From NCBI GenBank assembly GCA_021733665.1, contig JAHREI010000008.1, positions 85,885 through 149,884 of the forward strand: 64,000 bases of DNA. Reading direction: 5' to 3'. This stretch comes from Bacillus subtilis. Lineage in GTDB: Bacteria > Pseudomonadota > Alphaproteobacteria > Rhizobiales > Rhizobiaceae. The notes below the pieces were generated by a model. The model did not search any database. It had not been told where the DNA came from and saw only the letters and a list, made by a program, of their open reading frames with translations. A program made the position numbers and the translations under genes. Shown here piece by piece: positions 8,358 through 17,096 of the stretch (positions are counted from its first letter, which is position 1; each line of letters begins with the position of its first letter).

Positions 8358-8396
8358 AAATAGCCTTATATTTTTCCAAATATAAGGCTATTTTTT
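8358..8396. terminator. Second, perfect terminator hairpin
   Basis: The 16-base arms AAATAGCCTTATATTT (8358-8373) and AAATATAAGGCTATTT (8378-8393) are perfect complements with a four-base loop. A-rich and T-rich flanks allow function on both strands. Confidence 0.8.
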
Positions 8397-8849
8397 CTGG
8401 AATAATTATTTAATATCAATAGGATAAATGTTCTCATTTTCGTGATCTTGAAACTGTTCTAAAATGTGTTAGCCCTATTCTATTAGCTGAATATTGGTCG
8501 GGTTTGCGCAGATTTCACTCATTCTCGTCGATGGTATAGTCCTGAAAACGCAGAGCAGGTGAGTAAAACTGACAATAGACCAAACTTGTATCCGTAATAA
8601 AATATGTCCCGATGTTGATTTATTCTGTCCGTGTCATAATTTTGGATATTATATACTACATATTTTTGAGTAGTTTCAGTCAATCAGAGGCCTGATCTCG
8701 CCGTGTCTTTATAAAAGACCAGTTCGTTTGAGGGTTTTCTTTGTCTCAATATCAGGGCTTTGTCCTGACAATCAGTATGAACGCGCATTTTATCTGAGAA
8801 TTATTCAGTCACTTTTGAAATGCGCTCCGGTAACTCTGGGAGTAATCAT
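8397..8849. other. Intergenic region before the molybdenum hydroxylase operon
   Basis: No gene is seen here. The stretch is more AT-rich than its surroundings. A weak promoter-like pair lies at 8615-8642 (TTGATT, 16 bases, TAATTT) and a small GTCTTT/AAAGAC hairpin near 8704-8718. The downstream ATG at 8850 is preceded by GGGAG at 8838-8842. The length suggests regulation by a factor encoded elsewhere, since no regulator gene adjoins the operon. Confidence 0.4.
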
Positions 8850-11606
8850 ATGACACCGACACGCAGGGACTTTCTCAAGTTTACAGCGTCCGGAATAGCG
8901 GTCACTATTCTTCCGATCCGCGCAGCCCGCGCGGCATTGTTTGAAAACAAAATTCTCGACTTGCCGCTCCCGCAAGGCACAACCAAGCTGAAGCGCCGTG
9001 TTGACGGCGTGGCCAAAGTCACAGGTTCCAAAGTTTTCGCCCGTGATATCCGTGCCAAAGATATGGCAGGTTGGCCGAAAGATCAGGCACATGCTTTTGT
9101 GGTCTGGTCGACCCGCGCCGATGCGCCGTTTCTTGATCTGGATTTGTCCTTGCTGGGCGAGGATTTGCAGCCGGATTATCTGGTAACGGCAGAAGACACG
9201 GTTAAGGCCGGTCTCGATTTCTACGACCCGTATACCTATGGCCAGAAAATGCTGGCGCCAAAAGGCGAAGTACCGCTGTTTCTCGGCCATCCGCTGGCAA
9301 TCCTGATCTATAATGATTTTGCCCGCTTCTCCGTTGCTAAACGTATTTATAAAACCAAACGTGATGAGATTATCCGTTATGGTGAAACGACTGCACCTGT
9401 GGAGCAGGGCCCACTGGCCAATTTCCGCTTTGTGCGTGTTGAGGGTGAAGGCGGCGCGAAAGCTAAGAAAGACCTGTTTAATCCGGTTGATGACGGCTAT
9501 GTTTTCGCAAGTTATGACAAGAATGATGTCAACTGGCCGAAGGCTGATGCATCCGGTGATGCAATGGGACGCGGCATGGCCTATGCCGAAGCTATCCGCG
9601 CAGAGCTGAATACACCGCCGGAAGACTGGCATGTGATTGAGCGTGAATATTATTCGCCGTTCATTGATGCGGCAGCGCTTGAGCCGGACAATTGCAATTG
9701 CTGGTATGATGCAAAATCCGGCAAGCTTGAAATTGTTATGGCCAGCCAGAGCCCGCATGAAGTGATGACCGGCACTGCTGCGATGCTCAAGAAAAGCACA
9801 TTCGAAGTGCATGAGCTGAAAGGCCATCCGGCTTATACGGTTGGTTATGGTACCAAGGAACACAGCCCGTTCCCGTATTATGGGATTGTTGCGGCGCTCT
9901 TTGCTGAAGGTCGCCCTGTGCGTCTGGCACTGGATCGTGAAGAACATTTCCAGACAGCGATTAAGCGTCATCCGATCCGTATGAAATACCGTCTCGGTAT
10001 CAACCGCAAAACACTGAAAATGCAGGCTCTTGCGGCTGATCTCGAGCTGGATGGCGGCGGCCGTCAGAACTATACCACGCCGGTGACGCAGGTTGCTGCC
10101 GGTGCGGCGCAGGGGATTTATTATTTCCCTAAGAACGATATCGCGGCGATTGCCCATTCATCACGTGCGCCAATGTCCGGTTCTGTTCGTGGTTTTGGTT
10201 CGCTTGAAGCACAGATCGGCACGGAAATGCTGGTTGAAGAGCTGGCTGCAGAACTCGGCGTTGACGTGATGGAACTGCGTCTGATCAATGCGTTGCAGGA
10301 CGGCGAACGCAGTTCTGCCGGTGCATTCCCGCTGAGCCTGTGCCGTATGCGCGAGATGATCGAAGCTGATCGTGCGCATCCGGTCTGGGCAAACCGCACG
10401 AAACGTAAAGCCGAGTTCGAAGCAGAAAACCCTGCGCTCAAATACGGTGTTGGCTATGCGATTGCCAAAAAAGGCTTCGGTAACTCCAACGAAGCTGTTG
10501 CGGCTGCAGTTACATTGACACCGGAAGGTAAAATCCGTCTGCATCATATTGCTGTCGAAATCGGCACCGGTGCGGTCAGCACACAGGCGCTGATGTGTTC
10601 CCGTTGGTTGGGTAAACCTGCTGATGAGATTGAAAGTGCCGCCCTTGACTGGTCGCCGCTGGAAATGTTCGCCACACTCAGCCCGTTTGTGATGGACAAA
10701 GCCCATCAGGATGAGATGTCACAGGATCCGCGCTGGACACCGGCAATGGCTTCGGCATCGAGTGCAACGAACAGCGCTTTCTACTTTACCCACGGTACGC
10801 ATGAAGCAGGACGTCTCATTTATGAGCGTGGTATCGTCCCTGCTGCTGCTGCCCTGTGGGATGTAAGTGTTGAGACAGCGGCCGGTGCATCGTGGAAAGA
10901 CGAGAAATTCACGCTTTCCGATGGCCGTTCACTGAGCCTCGCAGAACTGGCTGCCAAAGCGCATGAGCTTAAGGGCATTACCGGCGCAATGGTTCATGCT
11001 TTTGACCGCTGGGGCTGGGGTGAAGCCGACTATGATATTCTCGGTGAAACCAGCCGCCGCCCAATCGATGGTCTGGCCATTCAGACTGGCTCTGATCAGT
11101 GGCAGCGTATTGAACGCAGCAATGTGACTTATATGGATCCGCAGGCAGATAATGCCAGCTGGTCACGTTTTGCACCCGCATCGGCACTGATTGAAGTGAG
11201 CGTTAATCGCGGTACCGGTGAGGTAAAAATCCTGTCCCATCACACGTCGATGGATTGCGGCCGTGTACTGGTGCCGGAATTTGTGTCCGGTCAGTTGCAG
11301 GGCGGTATCGGAATGTCTGTCGGTCATGCGCTTTATGAGGGCATGCCGCTTTATGAAGACGGTCCCGGCAGCGGTGACTGGAACTTCAACCGCTATCGTC
11401 TGCCGCGCGGTAAAGATGTGGCCGTCTGGAACCAGACGGCAAATATTCTGCCGGTTACAGAACAGGAAGATCATCCGAAAGGCATTGCAGAGGTCGTGCA
11501 GATTCCGACCATTCCTGCGGTTGCCAATGCGGTTGCGCATGCCGTTGGTAAATATCTGCGCGAACTCCCGCTGACGGAAGAAAAGATTAAAGAGGCATTG
11601 TCATGA
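8850..11606 (+). CDS. Tat-exported molybdopterin-binding subunit, xanthine dehydrogenase family
   Basis: The 918-residue protein is the molybdenum catalytic subunit of an IorB/aldehyde-dehydrogenase-like hydroxylase. Residues 4-11 (TRRDFLKF) form a twin-arginine signal followed by a hydrophobic stretch and ARA cleavage region, so it is exported folded. VRGFG at about residues 446-450 is the Mo-cofactor-binding loop, and GIAE near 878-881 aligns with the site of the catalytic glutamate. ATG 8850 is chosen over 8820 because of GGGAG and because it places the RR motif at the N-end. The next genes overlap: the 2Fe-2S subunit starts four bases before this stop, then a cytochrome c. There is no FAD subunit, so electrons leave through cytochrome to the respiratory chain. 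Related enzymes oxidise aldehydes, nicotinate or N-heterocycles; the substrate here is unknown. Confidence 0.9.
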   Translation: MTPTRRDFLKFTASGIAVTILPIRAARAALFENKILDLPLPQGTTKLKRRVDGVAKVTGSKVFARDIRAKDMAGWPKDQAHAFVVWSTRADAPFLDLDLSLLGEDLQPDYLVTAEDTVKAGLDFYDPYTYGQKMLAPKGEVPLFLGHPLAILIYNDFARFSVAKRIYKTKRDEIIRYGETTAPVEQGPLANFRFVRVEGEGGAKAKKDLFNPVDDGYVFASYDKNDVNWPKADASGDAMGRGMAYAEAIRAELNTPPEDWHVIEREYYSPFIDAAALEPDNCNCWYDAKSGKLEIVMASQSPHEVMTGTAAMLKKSTFEVHELKGHPAYTVGYGTKEHSPFPYYGIVAALFAEGRPVRLALDREEHFQTAIKRHPIRMKYRLGINRKTLKMQALAADLELDGGGRQNYTTPVTQVAAGAAQGIYYFPKNDIAAIAHSSRAPMSGSVRGFGSLEAQIGTEMLVEELAAELGVDVMELRLINALQDGERSSAGAFPLSLCRMREMIEADRAHPVWANRTKRKAEFEAENPALKYGVGYAIAKKGFGNSNEAVAAAVTLTPEGKIRLHHIAVEIGTGAVSTQALMCSRWLGKPADEIESAALDWSPLEMFATLSPFVMDKAHQDEMSQDPRWTPAMASASSATNSAFYFTHGTHEAGRLIYERGIVPAAAALWDVSVETAAGASWKDEKFTLSDGRSLSLAELAAKAHELKGITGAMVHAFDRWGWGEADYDILGETSRRPIDGLAIQTGSDQWQRIERSNVTYMDPQADNASWSRFAPASALIEVSVNRGTGEVKILSHHTSMDCGRVLVPEFVSGQLQGGIGMSVGHALYEGMPLYEDGPGSGDWNFNRYRLPRGKDVAVWNQTANILPVTEQEDHPKGIAEVVQIPTIPAVANAVAHAVGKYLRELPLTEEKIKEALS

Positions 11607-12142
11607 GTATCCCGACACGCGAAATTACATTGAACATCAACGGCCAGCAGGTAGGGCCGATGACGGTTCCTGAAGAATTGTCGATGGTGGATTTCCTGCA
11701 CGAATATGCAGACCTGACCGGCAGTCGTTTTGGCTGCGGACAGGGACTTTGCCGCGCCTGTACCGTGATTGTCGATGAGGCGGATGGCACCAGCCGTGAA
11801 ATGCGTACCTGTATTACCGGTGCTCATTATTTCAATGGCCGCTCTATCCGTACCATTGAAGGCCACGCCACCAAAGGCGAAGACGGACAGCTGAAGCTCT
11901 CTGCTATTCAGGAGGCTTTCCTCGACCATTTCTCCTTCCAGTGCTCCTATTGCGCACCGGGCTTTGTGAATGCGGCGACTGTTTTGGTCGAGCGTTTGCA
12001 GAAAGAGCCGGTGGCAAAAGAAGATGTGAAGCAGGTGATTGAAGATTCACTCAATGACCATATCTGCCGCTGCACCGGTTATGTGCGCTATTACAGTGCG
12101 GTGCATGATGTTGTCATGAATACGCCGGGGCTTGTTAAATGA
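11603..12142 (+). CDS. 2Fe-2S subunit of the molybdenum hydroxylase
   Basis: This 179-residue protein has the two-domain layout of small subunits of molybdenum hydroxylases. The plant-ferredoxin-like cluster uses Cys45, Cys50 and Cys53 (CGQGLCRAC) plus a later RTC cysteine; the second, helical-domain cluster uses Cys114, Cys117 (CSYC) and Cys155, Cys157 (CRC). It has no signal peptide, so it should be exported bound to the Tat-carrying large subunit. The start ATGA overlaps the upstream stop, and its own stop overlaps the cytochrome start, indicating translational coupling and fixed stoichiometry. It is slightly longer than the usual 150-160 residues because of an insertion around the first cluster. 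Confidence 0.93.
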   Translation: MSIPTREITLNINGQQVGPMTVPEELSMVDFLHEYADLTGSRFGCGQGLCRACTVIVDEADGTSREMRTCITGAHYFNGRSIRTIEGHATKGEDGQLKLSAIQEAFLDHFSFQCSYCAPGFVNAATVLVERLQKEPVAKEDVKQVIEDSLNDHICRCTGYVRYYSAVHDVVMNTPGLVK

Positions 12143-13401
12143 AACCAGCAGTAAAATGGATTCTCAGGCTTGGTGTTTTGGGTGCTGTTGTTGCAGCTTC
12201 CGTACCGTTCTGGCCTGTTAAATCGGCCTATGATGATAAAGTATCCGCGCAGCGTCTGGCTGCAACCGGCGAGGAAAAAACCAAACTGGTGGCACGCGGT
12301 AAATATCTCGCGGCTGTAGCCGATTGCGCGGCCTGTCACCAGTCGCCGGATGGTGCGCCTTATGCGGGTGGTCTGGCGATTGATACGCCGTTTGGTGTGC
12401 TCTATGGCACCAATATTACACCGGATAAAGAAACAGGTATCGGCAATTATACCGCCGCTGAGTTTTATCATGCGGTGGCAGACGGTGTTCGCGCGGACGG
12501 CAAGTGGCTTTATCCGGCCATGCCTTATGTGTCGTATCATACAATCCGTCCGGAAGATTCCGATGCGATTTATGCCTATCTGATGGAGCAGCAGCCGGTT
12601 AAGCGCGCTAATCCGGAAGTGGGACTGCCTTTCCCGTTTAATCAGCGCTGGGCATTGTCTTACTGGAATTTGGTCAATCCGAAGCTGCAAATGCCTGCCA
12701 ATGCCTCTGCACAGGTGGCAAATGGTGCTTATCTGACGGATGTTCTCGGCCATTGTCAGGAATGTCATACACCGCGTAATGCGATTGGCGGCTTGCAGAT
12801 GGCATCTGCCTATGAAGGCGGCATTCTTGGTAAGATCACCGCACCAAGCCTGAAGCCTGAAGCGCTGGCGTCGCGTGGCTGGACAGCTGAGGATATGCGC
12901 AAATTCCTCAAAACCGGTATGTCCCCTCAGGGCACAATGACACTGGAAATGTATCCGGTGCTGCTGCATTCGTCCCAATATATGACGGATGAGGATATTG
13001 CAGCCATTCAGACATATCTGACCGGTGACAAGCTGCCGGAAGCACCACAGCAGACGCCGGTGGCGATTGATGCCGCAGTGCGTCAGAGCGGTCGTGATGC
13101 CTATATGGCTGTCTGTGCCGGTTGTCACGGGGTGGATGGTGAAGGTAAGCCGCATATTGCACCGGCAATGACCACCAATACCAGTGCAATGCTGGCGGAT
13201 CCGAGCAATCTGATCCATGTCATTCTGGATGGTATTGCCGAGCAGCGTCTTGCCAATGGCGAAGTAATGCAGGCGATGCCGGGCTTTAAAGGTGCGCTGA
13301 CCAATGAGCAGATGGCTGATCTGGTCAATTATATGCGTGCCGAATGGGGCGGCCAACCTGCCAATATCACAGTGAAAGATATTGAAAAAGCAGGCAGTTA
13401 A
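12139..13401 (+). CDS. Membrane-anchored triheme cytochrome c
   Basis: The 420-residue protein begins with a basic end and one hydrophobic segment (about residues 7-25) that anchors or exports it. It carries three CxxCH heme sites: Cys63-His67 (CAACH), Cys206-His210 (CQECH) and Cys326-His330 (CAGCH). This is the layout of the cytochrome subunit of alcohol, aldehyde and nicotinate dehydrogenases, which passes electrons to ubiquinone or a terminal oxidase. The gene overlaps the 2Fe-2S subunit by four bases, so it is the electron exit of that hydroxylase. Methionine-containing stretches that could give distal ligands follow each heme site. Confidence 0.93.
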   Translation: MKPAVKWILRLGVLGAVVAASVPFWPVKSAYDDKVSAQRLAATGEEKTKLVARGKYLAAVADCAACHQSPDGAPYAGGLAIDTPFGVLYGTNITPDKETGIGNYTAAEFYHAVADGVRADGKWLYPAMPYVSYHTIRPEDSDAIYAYLMEQQPVKRANPEVGLPFPFNQRWALSYWNLVNPKLQMPANASAQVANGAYLTDVLGHCQECHTPRNAIGGLQMASAYEGGILGKITAPSLKPEALASRGWTAEDMRKFLKTGMSPQGTMTLEMYPVLLHSSQYMTDEDIAAIQTYLTGDKLPEAPQQTPVAIDAAVRQSGRDAYMAVCAGCHGVDGEGKPHIAPAMTTNTSAMLADPSNLIHVILDGIAEQRLANGEVMQAMPGFKGALTNEQMADLVNYMRAEWGGQPANITVKDIEKAGS

Positions 13402-13416
13402 TTCTGCATGCTACCG

Positions 13417-13444
13417 ATACCGGCGGATGAAAATCCGCCGGTAT
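13417..13444. promoter_or_regulatory. GAAA-tetraloop hairpin between cytochrome and xdhC-like gene
   Basis: ATACCGGCGGAT (13417-13428) and ATCCGCCGGTAT (13433-13444) are perfect 12-base complements closed by a GAAA loop, a very stable GNRA-type hairpin. The sequence after it (GGCTTTGAG) is not a proper T-run, so transcription probably continues in part. It separates the structural genes from the maturation genes and may keep the latter at a lower level. Confidence 0.7.
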
Positions 13445-13478
13445 GGCTTTGAGATAATTTGAATAAGGCATATTTCCG

Positions 13479-14399
13479 ATGACCGATGATATCGCGCCTG
13501 AAAAAGTCGATGTGCATCGCTTATTTCATACAGATCAGACGCTTGATGTCCTGCGCTTTGCCTATGATACCGTCCGGCAGGGGCAGGCTTGCGCATTGGT
13601 CACACTGGTTGAAATCAATGGCGGCTCGTCCCGTGCGCTAGGCTCGATGATGGCCGTAACAGCGACAGGCGGTTATTGCGGCATGGTTTCCGGCGGTTGT
13701 GTTGAGGGCGTTGTTGCGCACGAGGCTGTGCAGGCGCTGGCAGAAAACTGTGACAGAACAGTGAGGCTCGGCAAAGGATCGTCCTATTTTGACGTGGTCT
13801 TGCCTTGTGGCGGTGGTATTACACTGGCCGTTCATGTGTTGAAAAATGCTGATGCATTGGATTCTGCGCTTAAAGCCCATGCTCAACGCCGCACAATCGC
13901 GCTGACTTATCATTCCGAAAAGCAGATGCTGAATTGTTCAGAAACGCTGAAAACCGGCTGGCAGGATGGTGCTTTTGTTGTTGTGCTGCCACCTGCTTTA
14001 CGCATCGTGCTGTTTGGACGGGGTTTGGAAAGTGAAGTTTTGCATCAGGCAGCTTCGGCTCTGAATATCGAGACTATGCGCGATGCATTGCCTGCGGATA
14101 TTGATGAGGCAACGGCAGTGGTGTTTCTTCAGCATGATCTCGATAAAGAGCTGCCATTGTTGAAGCAGGCGCTGAACAGCACAGCTTTTTATATCGGCTG
14201 TCTCGGTAGCAGACGCACACATGAAACGCGGCGTATGCAACTCTTGCATGACGGTTTCACTGAAGCACAGATTACGCGGCTTTCAGCGCCGGTTGGCCTG
14301 TTTGGCCCTGTGCGTGATGCACGCTCTTTAGCTATATCGGTTCTGGCAGAGATCATGGCGCGTAAAACGGAGCAGGCTAAGGACACGCAGCATGGTTGA
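13479..14399 (+). CDS. XdhC family molybdenum-enzyme maturation factor
   Basis: The 306-residue protein has the XdhC/CoxI N-terminal domain (EINGGSSRALGSMMAV and MVSGGCVEG, with the conserved glycine-rich and Cys segment) and a C-terminal Rossmann part (FYIGCLGSRRTHETR) typical of XdhC. Family members bind the molybdenum cofactor, help with its sulfuration and insert it into the hydroxylase. Context fits: it follows the three structural genes and overlaps the MocA-like gene by eight bases. The ribosome binding site is weak, which agrees with low expression of a chaperone. Confidence 0.88.
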   Translation: MTDDIAPEKVDVHRLFHTDQTLDVLRFAYDTVRQGQACALVTLVEINGGSSRALGSMMAVTATGGYCGMVSGGCVEGVVAHEAVQALAENCDRTVRLGKGSSYFDVVLPCGGGITLAVHVLKNADALDSALKAHAQRRTIALTYHSEKQMLNCSETLKTGWQDGAFVVVLPPALRIVLFGRGLESEVLHQAASALNIETMRDALPADIDEATAVVFLQHDLDKELPLLKQALNSTAFYIGCLGSRRTHETRRMQLLHDGFTEAQITRLSAPVGLFGPVRDARSLAISVLAEIMARKTEQAKDTQHG

Positions 14400-14982
14400 T
14401 GCATCTGCCATTGCTGTTCTGGTTCTGGGCGCGGGTGAAGGTTCACGCTATACGGATGGCGACAAGCTGAATGCCATGCTCGGCGGCAAGCCTGTGGCGC
14501 ATCATATATTGCAGGTACTGGACGAGTTTTCATGGGGCAAACGGATTGTGACGTGTCGCAGCCTTGCGCCCTGGACGCAAGCCTATGCGGAGGCAGGTTT
14601 TACACTGGCGCTGACAGAAGATGTTGAGACAGGCATGCTCGGCTCCCTGCATCGGGGCTTGCGCGAAATCAGCCAGGAACGGGTTTTGATCTGTCTTGCG
14701 GATATGCCATTGGTGCCGCGCTCCCATATCGAGCGTTTATTGCAATTAGCTGCGCATAGCACAGTACCGGTCATCGCATCTGCTTCCGGTGATTATCGCG
14801 GTCCGCCTGCTTTATGTCGTACTGGATATCTGAGGGCTTTACCGTTTGCCGGTGAGGGTGGAGCGCGTAGCCTGCTGCCACAGGCGGATTTCGTGGAGCA
14901 GTCTGCTCCTGTCTTCGCAGATATTGATACTGTAAATGATTTTGAGACTATCCGACAGCTTTTTAACGCTTTCTCTGATTGA
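14392..14982 (+). CDS. MocA-like molybdenum cofactor nucleotidyltransferase
   Basis: This 196-residue protein is an NTP-transferase of the MobA/MocA type. The N-terminal VLVLGAGEGSRYTDGDKL loop is the nucleotide-binding signature, with the conserved Lys after it, and CLADMPLVPRSHI is the metal-binding aspartate region. MocA adds CMP to molybdopterin to give the cytosine dinucleotide cofactor used by xanthine-dehydrogenase-family enzymes of this kind. The gene overlaps the XdhC gene and closes the operon, so cofactor finishing is encoded with the enzyme. An AMP/GMP specificity cannot be ruled out from sequence alone. Confidence 0.85.
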   Translation: MVDASAIAVLVLGAGEGSRYTDGDKLNAMLGGKPVAHHILQVLDEFSWGKRIVTCRSLAPWTQAYAEAGFTLALTEDVETGMLGSLHRGLREISQERVLICLADMPLVPRSHIERLLQLAAHSTVPVIASASGDYRGPPALCRTGYLRALPFAGEGGARSLLPQADFVEQSAPVFADIDTVNDFETIRQLFNAFSD

Positions 14983-15167
14983 TTTTGGTGTGCTCAGCTC
15001 TGCGTCGCTGCTTTTCTCTTTATAAAGTCGCTTAATTGTCCTGTTTTTGGAACAGAGCTTATTAAAATCCGATCTACCCGATAGCGGGAACCTGTCTTAT
15101 TCTCTGATCATAACAACAGCACAACTTCCTCCAGTCTTTTGTGTTGTTCGTATCTAACTAAAAGATA

Positions 15168-15186
15168 ATTCTGTTGCATGCAGAAT
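15168..15186. promoter_or_regulatory. Small palindrome upstream of the YceI gene
   Basis: ATTCTG and CAGAAT flank a TGCATGCA palindrome, 44 bases before the start codon. It lies where an operator would be expected. No protein can be assigned to it. Confidence 0.3.
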
Positions 15187-15229
15187 ATGTCTTGATGCTT
15201 TTAAGCATATCCAGAATAGGAATTCTTCA

Positions 15230-15796
15230 ATGAAGAAAATTATATTGCCTCTGCTCGCTTCACTTCTTTCAGTAACTGCGGCTCAGGCAGCTGATTACAA
15301 GATTGATCCTGATCATACAAAAGCAATGTTCTATATTGATCATTTTAACACCTCTACAAATAGTGGCGGTTTCTACGGCATTAAAGGCGATATCAGCTAT
15401 TCACCGGAAACGCAGACCGGCTCGGTAAAAGTCTCTATTCCTGTTGATACTTTGAATACCGGTATCAAAGGTTTTGATGCGCATCTGAAAAGCGCTGATC
15501 TTCTTGATGCAGAAAAGCATCCGACAATCGATTTCACATCAACCAAATGGAACGTGGCTGATAACAAACTTGTTTCTGTTGACGGCAATCTGACAATCAA
15601 AGGACAGACCCATCCGGTACAGCTTAAAGCAACAAAATTCAGTTGCTATCAGACCCCGATGTTCAATGCCGAAGTGTGTGGCGGTGATTTTGAAGTCACG
15701 ATCGACCGCACCCAATGGAGCGTCGATTTCCTTGTCAAAGAAGGCATTGAGAAAATGGTCACTCTGAAAATTCAGGCAGAAGCTGTCAAACAGTAA
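15230..15796 (+). CDS. YceI family periplasmic protein
   Basis: The 188-residue protein starts with a clear Sec signal peptide (basic KK, hydrophobic core, TAAQA cleavage site near residue 20). The mature part follows the YceI pattern: DYKIDPDHTKAMFYIDHF, GGFYGIKGDISYSPE, HLKSADLLDAEKHPTIDF, and the LTIKGQTHPVQLKAT strand. YceI proteins are lipocalin-like barrels that bind isoprenoid chains such as ubiquinone. Two cysteines (FSCYQT, AEVCGG) could form a disulfide in the periplasm. The stop is 38 bases from the start of the exported lactate-oxidase-like gene, so the two are probably one operon. Confidence 0.92.
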   Translation: MKKIILPLLASLLSVTAAQAADYKIDPDHTKAMFYIDHFNTSTNSGGFYGIKGDISYSPETQTGSVKVSIPVDTLNTGIKGFDAHLKSADLLDAEKHPTIDFTSTKWNVADNKLVSVDGNLTIKGQTHPVQLKATKFSCYQTPMFNAEVCGGDFEVTIDRTQWSVDFLVKEGIEKMVTLKIQAEAVKQ

Positions 15797-15834
15797 GCTG
15801 ACAGCTAATCGGCGCAAAGCCGGGAGTTTGTATT

Positions 15835-17043
15835 ATGACTAAATTTATGAGCAAAAAATCTGTAGTATCACTGAGTGCAATTGCGCTTGCTTTGTCGCTC
15901 GGTGTTACATATGCGGCAGATTATAAAGCCAGTACCGCAGAAGGCCCCGTTAAGATCACCAATCTGAACGAGCTGGAAGGTCAGGTTAAAGCCAAAATGG
16001 ATAAAGGTGCTTTCGGCTATATCCGTGGCGGTGCTGAAAACGAGCAGAACCTGCGCTCCAACACCTCGGTGTTCGACAAGAAGTATATTATGCCACGCGT
16101 TATGCAGGGCATTGAATTGTCAGACATTGATCTGAAGACCAATTATCTTGGCATTGATCTGAAAACCCCGATCATTCAGGCCCCTATGGCGGCACAGGGG
16201 TTGGCACATCAGGACGGTGAAATCGCAACCGCCAAAGGCATGGCAAAAGCAGGCTCGATCTTCTCGCTGAGCACCTATGGTAATAAAACCATTGAAGAAG
16301 TGGCCGCTGTTTCTGACGGCAATCCCTTTTTCTTCCAGCTCTATATGAGCAAGAATGAAGCGTTTAACGAGTTTACGCTGAAGCGTGCCAAGAACAGCGG
16401 TGCCAAGGCGATTATTCTGACGGTTGACTCACCGGTCGGTGGTTATCGTGAAGATGACATCAAGAATAATTTCCAGTTCCCGCTGGGCTTTGCCAATCTG
16501 GAACTGTTTGCCAAGCAGAATGATGACGGCTCGAAAACTGGTAAAGGTGCCGGCATCAGCGAGATCTACGCGCAGGCTAAACAGGCTTTCACACCATCGG
16601 ATATTAAATATGTGAAAGACATGACCGGTCTGCCGGTGATCGTGAAGGGTATCCAGTCGCCGGAAGATGCTGATGTGGTGATTAAAGCTGGTGCGGACAG
16701 TATCTGGGTTTCCAACCACGGTGGCCGTCAGCTCGATAGTGGTCCTGCATCCTTTGATGTGTTGCCGTCAATTGCCAAGGTCGTCAACAAGCGTGTTCCG
16801 ATTGTTTTTGACAGCGGTGTGCGTCGCGGTTCGCATGTCTTTAAAGCACTGGCCAGCGGTGCAGATGTGGTCGCAGTCGGCCGCCCGATCCTCTATGGTC
16901 TTAATCTTGGCGGTGCGGAAGGTGTGAACTCCGTTATCCAGCAGCTGAACAAAGAGCTGACCATCAATATGATGCTTGGTGGTGCGAAAAACATCGAAGC
17001 TGTGAAGAAAACAAAGCTTTATAGCGATAAAGATTTCGAATAA
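15835..17043 (+). CDS. Exported L-lactate-oxidase-like alpha-hydroxyacid oxidase
   Basis: This 402-residue protein is an FMN-dependent alpha-hydroxyacid oxidase. The catalytic base His295 and substrate Arg298 lie in SNHGGRQLD, and Lys271 (IVKGIQ) is the lysine that contacts flavin N5. The stretches FDSGVRRGSHVFKALASGADVV (split here only by reading) and GLAHQDGE closely follow the lactate oxidase pattern of Aerococcus. Unusually, residues 1-28 form a Sec-type signal peptide ending in TYAA, so the flavoenzyme appears to be exported. Most family members are cytoplasmic or face the inner membrane. The start is ATG 15835 after GGGAG; ATG 15847 would shorten only the signal. The upstream YceI gene is also periplasmic. 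Confidence 0.88.
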   Translation: MTKFMSKKSVVSLSAIALALSLGVTYAADYKASTAEGPVKITNLNELEGQVKAKMDKGAFGYIRGGAENEQNLRSNTSVFDKKYIMPRVMQGIELSDIDLKTNYLGIDLKTPIIQAPMAAQGLAHQDGEIATAKGMAKAGSIFSLSTYGNKTIEEVAAVSDGNPFFFQLYMSKNEAFNEFTLKRAKNSGAKAIILTVDSPVGGYREDDIKNNFQFPLGFANLELFAKQNDDGSKTGKGAGISEIYAQAKQAFTPSDIKYVKDMTGLPVIVKGIQSPEDADVVIKAGADSIWVSNHGGRQLDSGPASFDVLPSIAKVVNKRVPIVFDSGVRRGSHVFKALASGADVVAVGRPILYGLNLGGAEGVNSVIQQLNKELTINMMLGGAKNIEAVKKTKLYSDKDFE

Positions 17044-17070
17044 TTTCTTCACTGAGACAATGAAAGAAAG

Positions 17071-17096
17071 CGATCGGTCACTCCGGTCGTTTTTTA
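17071..17096 (+). terminator. Terminator after the lactate-oxidase-like gene
   Basis: CGATCGG and CCGGTCG form a stem with one G-T pair, followed by a run of six T. Confidence 0.85.

Noticed and set aside
8805..10157. 450-codon minus-strand ORF opposite the Mo subunit gene
   Set aside because: It lies wholly opposite a gene with clear motifs; the composition (many His, Cys, Arg, Ile) is typical of antisense frames.
12091..13356. 421-codon minus-strand ORF opposite the cytochrome c gene
   Set aside because: Antisense shadow: Cys- and His-rich by reading the opposite strand, no start signal.
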